Under the pieces are notes generated by a model that was given only the letters and a program-made list of their open reading frames with translations, made no database searches and had not been told where the DNA came from. Shown piece after piece: positions 17,150 through 24,160 of a stretch of 39,243 nucleotides of DNA (positions are counted from its first letter, which is position 1; each line of letters opens with the position of its first letter). A program made the position numbers and the translations under genes. Source of the stretch: Melioribacter roseus (GTDB taxonomy: Bacteria; Bacteroidota; Ignavibacteria; Ignavibacteriales; Melioribacteraceae); assembly GCA_020723165.1 (NCBI GenBank), contig DYJK01000020.1, forward strand, positions 1-39,243, given 5' to 3'.

Positions 17150-17608
17150 ATGAATATTAGAAAAGTAAATATTTCAGATCGAAATGAATGGGCAAGGATG
17201 AGGAATTCTCTTTGGCCGGGCAGATTGGAGGAACTTTACAAAGAGATAGATGTATTTCTTTCAAATAAATCTAAAATTATAAAAGAAGTTTTTGTGCTAG
17301 ATACCGGCAGCAACAAACTTGGCGGTTTCTTAGAGCTAAATACCAGGAATATGATTGAGATAAGTGATACGGGTGAAGTTCCTTTTGTTGAAGGCTGGTT
17401 TGTTGATGCAGCCTTAAGAGGAAAAGGTTACGGAAAACTATTAATGGACGCGGCAGAAAAATGGTCTTGCGAAAATGGATTTGATAAATTAATCAGCGAT
17501 ACGGAGTTAGACAATATAAATGGAATCTCGGCACATAAAGCGCTCGGTTTTGAAGAGGTAGGCAGAACAGTTTTATTTATTAAAAAACTAAACGGTAAAA
17601 CATATTAA
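17150..17608 (+). CDS. GNAT acetyltransferase, AAC(6')-like
   Basis: A 152-residue GNAT protein. Conserved features are WARMRNSLWP near residue 14, VEGWFVD before the acetyl-CoA loop RGKGYGKLL, SDTEL in the next strand, and the closing HKALGFEE followed by a final strand. These are the signatures of aminoglycoside 6'-N-acetyltransferases and their close relatives, and the length is normal for them. Chromosomal members in environmental bacteria often have unknown natural substrates, so resistance is not implied. The ATG lacks an obvious ribosome binding site. The next gene starts 18 bases after its stop. Confidence 0.85.
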   Translation: MNIRKVNISDRNEWARMRNSLWPGRLEELYKEIDVFLSNKSKIIKEVFVLDTGSNKLGGFLELNTRNMIEISDTGEVPFVEGWFVDAALRGKGYGKLLMDAAEKWSCENGFDKLISDTELDNINGISAHKALGFEEVGRTVLFIKKLNGKTY

Positions 17609-17626
17609 TTGGAGCAATTTAAAAAA

Positions 17627-18070
17627 ATGAGTAAGAAATTTGATCCGATGGATAAGTTTAATTTTTTGCTTGGTACATGGAAAATGAAATATAAAGTACC
17701 AAAGAGCCAGCTAAGTCCCGCAGATAAAGGAACCGGTATAGGCGAATTCAAACGCATGCTGAATGATAAGTATGTCACTTTCGATTACCATGCTAAGTTT
17801 ACAGAAAGTGAGGGAGCGGCACGCGGAATATTCGGATGGGATGAAAAAAGTAATATCTATCGCTACTGGTGGTTCGAAGATTCAGGTGCATTCATGGAAG
17901 CGTCATGTAACTTTACCAACGATGATACACTCAACATGAATTGGCATAACAGCACGCTAGTTCAAACATTTACTAAAATGAAAAATGGTAAAGTAATTTT
18001 GCAAATGAAAACACCGGTTAATAAAGAAGATTTTACGGTGGTATTGGAAGTTATATTTACAAAGATGTAG
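17627..18070 (+). CDS. DUF1579-like small protein
   Basis: A 147-residue protein. FLLGTWKMKY at the N-terminus, then GTGIGEFKR, IFGWDEKSNIYRYWWF and a beta-rich C-terminus match the DUF1579-like, lipocalin-shaped proteins of unknown function. The ATG at 17627 is preferred because GGAG lies about 12 bases upstream; a TTG at 17609 reads through that site. It probably shares a transcript with the acetyltransferase just upstream. Confidence 0.75.
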   Translation: MSKKFDPMDKFNFLLGTWKMKYKVPKSQLSPADKGTGIGEFKRMLNDKYVTFDYHAKFTESEGAARGIFGWDEKSNIYRYWWFEDSGAFMEASCNFTNDDTLNMNWHNSTLVQTFTKMKNGKVILQMKTPVNKEDFTVVLEVIFTKM

Positions 18071-18267
18071 GAAAGAGTAAACATATTCTTTTCAACCTTC
18101 TACCGTAATAACTCATTAACTAAAACTATCTGTGCGAATTAGATTGAGATTCATAAGACTACAATAACTTTTAGGTTTCTTTTATAACATAGTCTTAAAA
18201 GTAATTCTTCAAATAATTATTCCACACAACCGGTTATTTCAAACATTCCTAATTCCTTTCTTCTCTG

Positions 18268-18275
18268 TATATTTG
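18268..18275 (+). promoter_or_regulatory. Bacteroidota-type -7 box for the nuclease gene
   Basis: TATATTTG fits TAnnTTTG and lies 22 bases before the ATG at 18298, which would give a very short leader. The 227-bp gap before it and the lack of an upstream gene in close contact fit an independent promoter. Confidence 0.5.
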
Positions 18276-18297
18276 CTTATGAAAAACGAGTACTAAA

Positions 18298-19119
18298 ATG
18301 AAAAGATTAATGTTAGTCTTGACATATATTCTGCTTGTTTTAACCTTTTCTTTCTGTTCATCTACATCGCAAACAACAGAACAAGAAAGCGATAGCACAT
18401 CGATACCTACTATCCAGAGCATACACGTTTCACTCGGCGTTCCAACCGATAATGATTCCACAGACGATTATTTGATCGTTAGACCTCAATATGTTTTGAG
18501 CTATAATAAAAACAGAAATGTTGCTAACTGGGTTAGCTGGAATCTCGATAGTTCATGGTATGGAACTGTTGAAAGATTTAAAGGTAACTTTATAAGTGAT
18601 ACAACATTGCCTCAAGATTTTTATCGAGTTAAACATTCCGATTACACCAACTCCGGTTACGACCGAGGACATATGGTTCGCAGCGAAGAGAGAACTAAAA
18701 CGGTTGAAGATAATAAATCAACATTCTTTCTCACAAACATTATTCCACAACGCCCGGATCTGAATAGGGGAGTATGGCTTGATCTCGAAAATTATTGTGA
18801 AAGTCTTTGCAAAGATTCAACTAAAGAATTATTTGTTATATCAGGAGGGATATTCCATTCTGAGAATAAAATTAAGGATATAATTTCTGTACCGGATAGC
18901 TGCTTTAAAATAATTGTTATCTTGAATTACGGTGAATCGTTAGAATCTGTTTCCGATACTACACATACGATTGCGGTTGTTATACCAAATGTAAACGGAA
19001 TCAGGAATAACGATTGGAAAAAGTATTCAACAACAATTAGAAGAATTGAAATATCTACCGGTTATGATTTTTTATCGATTGTAAGAAGATCAATTCAAGA
19101 TCTGATTGAGAATAAGTAG
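18298..19119 (+). CDS. lipoprotein DNA/RNA non-specific endonuclease (NucA type)
   Basis: A 273-residue protein with a lipoprotein-type signal ending in TFSFC, so it is probably anchored to the outer membrane. The beta-beta-alpha-metal nuclease core is clear: YDRGHMVRS carries the catalytic His and the downstream FFLTNIIPQ carries the metal-binding Asn, as in the NUC1/Serratia nuclease family. The family cleaves DNA and RNA without sequence preference. The gene is convergent with a secreted-type alkaline phosphatase, which would fit scavenging phosphate or nucleosides from external nucleic acid; that link is an inference. Confidence 0.9.
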   Translation: MKRLMLVLTYILLVLTFSFCSSTSQTTEQESDSTSIPTIQSIHVSLGVPTDNDSTDDYLIVRPQYVLSYNKNRNVANWVSWNLDSSWYGTVERFKGNFISDTTLPQDFYRVKHSDYTNSGYDRGHMVRSEERTKTVEDNKSTFFLTNIIPQRPDLNRGVWLDLENYCESLCKDSTKELFVISGGIFHSENKIKDIISVPDSCFKIIVILNYGESLESVSDTTHTIAVVIPNVNGIRNNDWKKYSTTIRRIEISTGYDFLSIVRRSIQDLIENK

Positions 19120-19142
19120 GGTCAGGGTTATCCTGACCCTAC
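19116..19142. terminator. bidirectional hairpin between convergent genes
   Basis: GTAGGGTCAGG and CCTGACCCTAC form a perfect 11-bp stem with a five-base loop, placed between the stops of the nuclease (19119) and the phosphatase (19145, minus strand). The nuclease stop lies inside the stem. T-runs are weak, so it may be a repeat-derived palindrome acting as terminator; the GTAGG ends match the foldback at 16619. Confidence 0.6.
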
Positions 19143-19144
19143 AA

Positions 19145-20449
19145 CTATTTGATTAGTTTACCAAATAATGTGAGATACATAAATTTATAGATATCGGTAT
19201 TATCAACCGAACCTTTTACGTATTCAGAATTTAATCCTGAAGCGCGAACCAGTACTGAACCGCACACATCATCTGTAGTTGACCATGCAATAACAAACGG
19301 AAAAACTTTTCCTTCTTTATCAGGTTTAGAAACGAAAGGTAAAGTCTCACTCCCTTTAATGCCGTCGTAGGCGGATCCATTAGGTGCATTTTTCGGAACC
19401 GGTTTATCTATCGGTAAATTTTCTGTTGTAAAACCAATAGCTTCCATTCCGCCGGCTTCGCTATCGGAACAAGTAATTAGCAATGTATTCGGATTTTCTT
19501 TTTGGAATTCAAGCACAACACCCAGGGCATCATCCGCATGTTTTAATGCTTCAAAAACACCGCTTGCGTTATTTGCATTTCCAAAATTATCCGTTCCTTC
19601 TTCCTCTACAACAAGAAAAAATTGTTGATGGTTTTTTGATAAAATTTTTATAGCTGCTTTGGTCATCTCTGCAACTGTAGGAGTATTTGCCTTGAAATTT
19701 TCAAGATTCAGCTTTAGCTGCTCTTCTTCGGTTTTATCGTTGAATGTATGTTTCTCTGAAAAAACGCCGAGCACCTTATCCACACTTTCATGTATGTTGA
19801 CCAACTCCTCCTTTGTATAGATAACATTGTAGCCGAGTTTTTTTGCTTCCTCAATCAAGTTAAGTCCGTCTTTTCTTTTTCCATTATCACAATAAACACC
19901 TTTAACACCAGCCGGTAAGAGCCATTCTTCACCGCCGTACATTATAACATCAACACTGGAGAAAATTGTTTGTTTAGCAATCTCGGCATCTTCGGCACGT
20001 TTGTTAACCGAGACAACGAATGCACCGGTTCCCGGTTCAATTATGCTTCCTGAATTTATCAAGCCGGTTTTGATTCCGGCTTTCATAGCTTCTTGCATAA
20101 TGCTCATCTTTTCCCCGGAACGTGCTGTTGGAATTTCATGATTATCATCTAAACCGTATGTTCTTATACCCGTCTTTACGCCATAAGCATGAATAGTACC
20201 GCCGGCGTTCGATGAAGCCGTCAATGCATCAGCTACATGACCGCGGTATACACCAATGTTTGGCAGCAAATCCCAATTGATATTTGAATCGGGACCGGCA
20301 TAGATCATCCTGGCAGCGTTCCAGACTGAGGCAGATGTTCCATCGGGATGAACAAAAACTACATTCCCTTTTATTTTTTCATTTTTCTCTTGTGCTGATA
20401 TTGTTAAACTAAAAAACAGAATGTATATAATTGCTAATTTAAGTTTCAT
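19145..20449 (-). CDS. alkaline phosphatase, PhoA-superfamily variant
   Basis: A 434-residue exported protein (signal peptide ending near TISAQ). The alkaline-phosphatase fold is indicated by HPDGTSASVWNAAR (Asp36, first metal ligand), TASSNAGGT before HAYGVKTG (Ser80 at the nucleophile position), VVEEEGTD (Glu/Asp ligands), and LITCSDSEAGG (Asp329). By hand alignment to E. coli PhoA, three metal-binding histidines appear replaced: Asn291 for His331, Ser330 for His370, and an Asp near 394 for His412. I recall a PhoA-like subfamily with the same S-N-A-G/HAYGVK pattern, so this is probably a lineage feature rather than decay. Metal use and substrate are open. Confidence 0.85.
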   Translation of the reverse strand: MKLKLAIIYILFFSLTISAQEKNEKIKGNVVFVHPDGTSASVWNAARMIYAGPDSNINWDLLPNIGVYRGHVADALTASSNAGGTIHAYGVKTGIRTYGLDDNHEIPTARSGEKMSIMQEAMKAGIKTGLINSGSIIEPGTGAFVVSVNKRAEDAEIAKQTIFSSVDVIMYGGEEWLLPAGVKGVYCDNGKRKDGLNLIEEAKKLGYNVIYTKEELVNIHESVDKVLGVFSEKHTFNDKTEEEQLKLNLENFKANTPTVAEMTKAAIKILSKNHQQFFLVVEEEGTDNFGNANNASGVFEALKHADDALGVVLEFQKENPNTLLITCSDSEAGGMEAIGFTTENLPIDKPVPKNAPNGSAYDGIKGSETLPFVSKPDKEGKVFPFVIAWSTTDDVCGSVLVRASGLNSEYVKGSVDNTDIYKFMYLTLFGKLIK

Positions 20450-20475
20450 TTTGTTCTCGTTGAATTTTGGAAAGC

Positions 20476-20483
20476 CAAAAATA
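20476..20483 (-). promoter_or_regulatory. -7 box for the alkaline phosphatase gene
   Basis: On the minus strand this reads TATTTTTG, matching TAnnTTTG, 27 bases upstream of the ATG. It is set in an A-rich tract, so a chance match is quite possible. Confidence 0.4.
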
Positions 20484-20627
20484 AAAAAAATACTTTGAAG
20501 AAGAGGAGAGGAAATATTAATAATTCGTTAATTGTATCAGCTGTGTGAGTTGATTGGTAAACCATTGTTCGTAAAACTCCTTTGAGGAATCGGTTTTATT
20601 TTCATCATTTTATTCTTTAACCCACAG

Positions 20628-20770
20628 TTTAAAAGCGTGTTGCATAACTTAAATTTTTTTTCTTTGCGGCCTCTGCGCATTCTTGGCGACCTTTGCGTGA
20701 AAATCTTTTTACCGCAGAGCCCGCAGAGAAGTCGCAGAGTGCGCTGAGAGTTTTGCAACACGCTCTTAAA
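20628..20770. repeat. foldback element with terminal inverted repeats
   Basis: The 17-bp ends at 20628-20644 and 20754-20770 are inverted copies with one mismatch; the core AGCGTGTTGCA/TGCAACACGCT is perfect. The interior is a quasi-palindrome of CTTTGCG/CTCTGCG and CGCAGAG units around an AT-rich centre. It has no coding capacity and is a typical small non-autonomous palindromic element. It abuts the dispersed repeat that starts at 20774. Confidence 0.75.
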
Positions 20771-20773
20771 GAA

Positions 20774-20976
20774 GTTGTTACATAACTCAAAAACAAAAAA
20801 CTTATCATCAGTTTTTTCCGAAGGAATGGCTTCGCCAAACTGGCGGAATCCAAAAAAGAAAGTAATATTTTGGCTTTAGCCACATTAGCATTGTGTGGAG
20901 AACCAAAGCCCGTGTTTCTTTTTCTGTCTTTATTCCGTTTGCTAAAGCTGGCGGTTATTAGAATCCAAATTTATTT
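20774..20976 (+). repeat. dispersed repeat of about 200 bp, copy A
   Basis: This copy matches 36608-36808 in the same orientation over its full length. The best-conserved part is a run of about 26 bases containing CCGAAGGAATGGCTTCGCC at 20818-20836, then CAAACT and GGAATCCAAAAAAGA. Conserved blocks include CTTTGGCTTTA-like and GCTAAAGC motifs and a closing ATTTATTT. The short internal GGCTTCGCC hairpin and the GCTTTAGC/GCTAAAGC pair suggest structure. No open frame is conserved between copies. Confidence 0.8.
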
Positions 20977-21018
20977 AACAATGCCGGCTTCATTTATTAC
21001 TGATAAGAGGAATTTTCT

Positions 21019-21026
21019 TATATTTG
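21019..21026 (+). promoter_or_regulatory. Bacteroidota-type -7 box for metG
   Basis: TATATTTG matches TAnnTTTG. Transcription would start near 21033. This box overlaps the TTG at 21024 that would open the longest reading of metG, arguing for the later start at 21057. Confidence 0.5.
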
Positions 21027-21056
21027 CCCACAATTAATAACATTTTCGGACAAATT

Positions 21057-23111
21057 TTGAATCGAGAGAAAGTTCTTGTTACCTCGGCTTTACCTTATGC
21101 AAACGGTAGAATTCACCTCGGGCATTTAAGCGGTGCATATCTTCCGGCTGATATTTATGTACGTTACAAACGCTTAAAAGGTGATGATATAATTTATATC
21201 TGTGGCTCCGATGAACACGGTGTACCGATAACTATAACGGCTGATAAAGAAAAAGTCTCGCCTAAAGTGATAATTGATCGCTACCACGAATTAAACAAAT
21301 CTGCTTTCGAAAAATTTGGGATGAGTTTTGATATCTATTCCCGAACAAGTTTACCGATACATCACAAAACAGCGCAAGAGTTTTTCAAATGTTATTATGA
21401 CCAGGAATTATTGGTAGAAAAAAAATCGATGCAGTTCTACGATGAAAAAGTTAAGATGTTTTTACCGGATCGATATGTAGAAGGAACATGCCCAAGATGC
21501 GGATACGAAGAAGCACGAAGCGATGAATGTGAAAAATGCGGTTCACTCTATGAACCATCTGAACTTATAAATCCTAAAAGTAAAATTTCCGGGGAAACAC
21601 CGGTATTGAAAGAAACATCGCATTGGTACTTTCCGCTTGGTAAATACCAGGAGCGATTAGAAAAATATATTGCCGGGATGAGCGAAAAGTATGGATGGAA
21701 AGATAATGTTCTTCAATATTGCCGTAGCTGGTTTAAAGATGGTTTAAAAGACCGCGCTTACACACGCGATCTCGATTGGGGAGTGAAAGTTCCTATTGAT
21801 GGTGCCGAGGGAAAAGTTCTATACGTTTGGTTTGAAGCAGTGCTTGGTTATATCTCTGCAACAAAAGAACTTTCCGAAATAAGAAATAATTCTGGTTTAT
21901 GGAAAAAGTATTGGCAAGATACCGGGACAAAATATATCGCGTTCATCGGGAAAGACAATATTGTTTTTCATACAATAATTTTTCCAGCTATGCTGATGGC
22001 ATGGAATGATGTGAGTGAAGAAAAATATTTACTTCCGCAGAATGTTCCGGCAAATGAATTTTTAAATTTTGAAGGAAAGAAATTTTCAAAATCGCGCGGA
22101 TGGGGAGTGGACGTACTGGAATTCCTCGAAATATTCCCGTCTGATCCGCTCCGTTACACACTCGCTGCTAACTTGCCCGAAAATAAGGATACTGATTTTT
22201 ACTGGAAAGAATTCCAGGGAAGAAACAACGGTGAACTTGCCGATATCCTCGGTAATTTCATAAACAGAACTTTCACATTTGCGTTCAAACATTTCGACGG
22301 AAAGGTACCGGCAGCTGATAATCTTGATAAGATTGATTTAGAAATGATTGAACTGATGAAGAGTTATCCCGGGAAAGTAGGCAGCTTAATAGAAAGATAT
22401 AAAATTAAAGACGCAGTCTTCGAGATGATGAACCTTGCGCGTGCCGGTAATAAATATTTCAATGATTCGGAACCGTGGGTATCTGTTAAGAAGAATAAAG
22501 AAAAATGTGCCGCAACAATTAATATTTGTTTGAATGCAATTTACACGCTCGGTGAGTTATTTGAACCGGTAGTACCTTTTTCTTCCGAGAAAATTTTCAA
22601 GATGCTGAATACACAAAAATGTGAATGGGAAAAGTGCGGCGAATTAAATCTTAAAGCCGGTCACAAGCTAAATCAACCGGAAATACTTTTTACAAAGATC
22701 GAGGACAACGTGATTGAAGAACAGATAAACAAACTTGGTGTTGTTGAAGGTGAAGCACCTAAAAGCGAAACCACTAAAGATGAAGAGATTACTATTGAAG
22801 ATTTCAAGCGTGTAAAATTGAAAGTTGCAAAAATAATTTCGGCGGAAAGAGTTAAGAAGAGCGAAAAACTTTTAAAACTTCAGATTGATCTTGGCACAGA
22901 ACAACGGCAAGTTGTAGCCGGCATAGCAAAAAGTTATGAACCCGAAGAGTTGATCGGGAAAAAAATTATGGTTGTTGCTAATCTTAAACCGGCAAAACTA
23001 TTTGGACTCGATTCGCAAGGAATGATTCTCGCACTGGATACAGCAGAAAACGGCAAAGTAAAATTGATTGAAGCAGATGCAAGCATAGAACCCGGTACAA
23101 CTGCAAAATAA
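21057..23111 (+). CDS. metG: methionyl-tRNA synthetase
   Basis: Charges tRNA-Met with methionine in the cytoplasm. The protein shows the class I signature (ALPYANGRIHLGHLSG), a zinc-binding insert with two CxxC-type pairs (CPRCG and CEKCG), the KFSKS loop that binds ATP, and a C-terminal tRNA-binding domain of about 110 residues (from IEDFKRVKLKVAKI) as in long bacterial MetG. No ATG lies upstream of the catalytic core in frame. A TTG at 21057 gives LNREKVLVTSALPY and a normal-length N-terminus (684 residues). The alternative TTG at 21024 lies within a promoter-like -7 box. Function is certain; the start is not. Confidence 0.95.
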   Translation: MNREKVLVTSALPYANGRIHLGHLSGAYLPADIYVRYKRLKGDDIIYICGSDEHGVPITITADKEKVSPKVIIDRYHELNKSAFEKFGMSFDIYSRTSLPIHHKTAQEFFKCYYDQELLVEKKSMQFYDEKVKMFLPDRYVEGTCPRCGYEEARSDECEKCGSLYEPSELINPKSKISGETPVLKETSHWYFPLGKYQERLEKYIAGMSEKYGWKDNVLQYCRSWFKDGLKDRAYTRDLDWGVKVPIDGAEGKVLYVWFEAVLGYISATKELSEIRNNSGLWKKYWQDTGTKYIAFIGKDNIVFHTIIFPAMLMAWNDVSEEKYLLPQNVPANEFLNFEGKKFSKSRGWGVDVLEFLEIFPSDPLRYTLAANLPENKDTDFYWKEFQGRNNGELADILGNFINRTFTFAFKHFDGKVPAADNLDKIDLEMIELMKSYPGKVGSLIERYKIKDAVFEMMNLARAGNKYFNDSEPWVSVKKNKEKCAATINICLNAIYTLGELFEPVVPFSSEKIFKMLNTQKCEWEKCGELNLKAGHKLNQPEILFTKIEDNVIEEQINKLGVVEGEAPKSETTKDEEITIEDFKRVKLKVAKIISAERVKKSEKLLKLQIDLGTEQRQVVAGIAKSYEPEELIGKKIMVVANLKPAKLFGLDSQGMILALDTAENGKVKLIEADASIEPGTTAK

Positions 23112-23136
23112 TCTAAATTGAGCTGCACTAATTGAA

Positions 23137-24084
23137 ATGAAAAAAAAATCGCCGCTTAACAGATCGGTAACAATATCCAAAGGTGAAATAAAAAAATATT
23201 CCAGCCGATTAATTAAACTAAATAATAAAACTGCTATCCTTAATTTGATAAATAAAACCATAAACCAGGACCTATCAGAAGCCATCGACTTTCTTCCCGA
23301 AAAGTTTGTTGACCTTATGATTATTGATCCGCCGTACAATCTCACCAAAAATTTTAGATCTGTAACATTTAAGGAACGTACAATTGAGAATTATTCCGAT
23401 TGGATTGAAAGTTTTATTGTGAAGCTGAAAAGAATTCTAAAAAACGATGCATCGCTCTATTTTTGCAGTGATTGGTTTACGTCAATTTCCATAGCAAACG
23501 TTTTGAATAAACATTTCAATATTAGGAACCGGATTACGTGGGAACGCGAGAAAGGCAGAGGTTCAAAGATAAATTGGAAAAATAGTTCCGAGGATATTTG
23601 GTTTTGTACGCTATCGAATAAATATAAATTTCATCCCGATGCTATAAAACTTAATCGTAAAGTGATAGCTCCTTACAAAGATAAAGGCGGCAGACCAAAA
23701 GATTGGGTGAGCAATGGCAATGGAAAGTTCAGGTTGACATATCCATCGAATATATGGACAGATATTTCGGTACCGTTTTGGTCGATGCCGGAAAATACCG
23801 AGCACCCAACACAAAAACCTGAAAAACTGATTGCCAAATTAATACTGGCAAGTACCAATGAAGGCGATATTGTTTTTGATCCGTTCCTTGGCAGCGGCAC
23901 AACATCTGTCGTAGCTAAAAAATTAAATCGTAAATATCTGGGGATAGAAATAGACAAAACATACGCATCTATTACAGAAAAAAGATTGGAGATTGCTGAA
24001 AGTGACAAGAGAATTCAAGGTTATGATGACGGTATTTTTTGGGAAAGAAATAGTTTTATATACCAATCCCAGCTTAATAGGTGA
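23137..24084 (+). CDS. DNA adenine methyltransferase, beta-class, apparently solitary
   Basis: A 315-residue enzyme with the catalytic DPPY at residues 64-67 and the AdoMet-binding DPFLGSGTT at about 248-256. The order (DPPY first) is that of beta-class amino-methyltransferases, most of them N6-adenine enzymes. NTEHPTQKPEKL before the AdoMet loop is also typical. The recognition sequence cannot be read. It starts 25 bases after metG and no restriction gene adjoins it, so it may be an orphan with a regulatory or anti-restriction role, or the remnant of a restriction-modification system. Confidence 0.9.
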   Translation: MKKKSPLNRSVTISKGEIKKYSSRLIKLNNKTAILNLINKTINQDLSEAIDFLPEKFVDLMIIDPPYNLTKNFRSVTFKERTIENYSDWIESFIVKLKRILKNDASLYFCSDWFTSISIANVLNKHFNIRNRITWEREKGRGSKINWKNSSEDIWFCTLSNKYKFHPDAIKLNRKVIAPYKDKGGRPKDWVSNGNGKFRLTYPSNIWTDISVPFWSMPENTEHPTQKPEKLIAKLILASTNEGDIVFDPFLGSGTTSVVAKKLNRKYLGIEIDKTYASITEKRLEIAESDKRIQGYDDGIFWERNSFIYQSQLNR

Positions 24085-24160
24085 AAGTAAGTTCCTTGAT
24101 TTTTCAAACTGCATTGGATAAAATAGCAGTTCAAAAATTTCATAAAAGGAGGATTTATTA

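Larger units (their letters stand above)
20450..21056. other. intergenic stretch made largely of repeats
   Basis: About 600 bp between divergent genes. It holds the phosphatase promoter-like box, the foldback at 20628-20770, the first copy of the dispersed repeat at 20774-20976, and the metG promoter-like box at 21019-21026. Open frames here are repeat-derived and not supported as genes. Confidence 0.7.

Noticed and set aside
17150-17608. Calling the acetyltransferase an antibiotic-resistance gene
   Set aside because: Sequence features show the AAC(6')-like family, but natural substrates of such environmental members are unknown and no mobile element with resistance genes is present.
20537-20883. 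Minus-strand open frames of 74 and 84 codons
   Set aside because: They lie in the foldback element and the dispersed repeat; their sequences reflect the repeat units.
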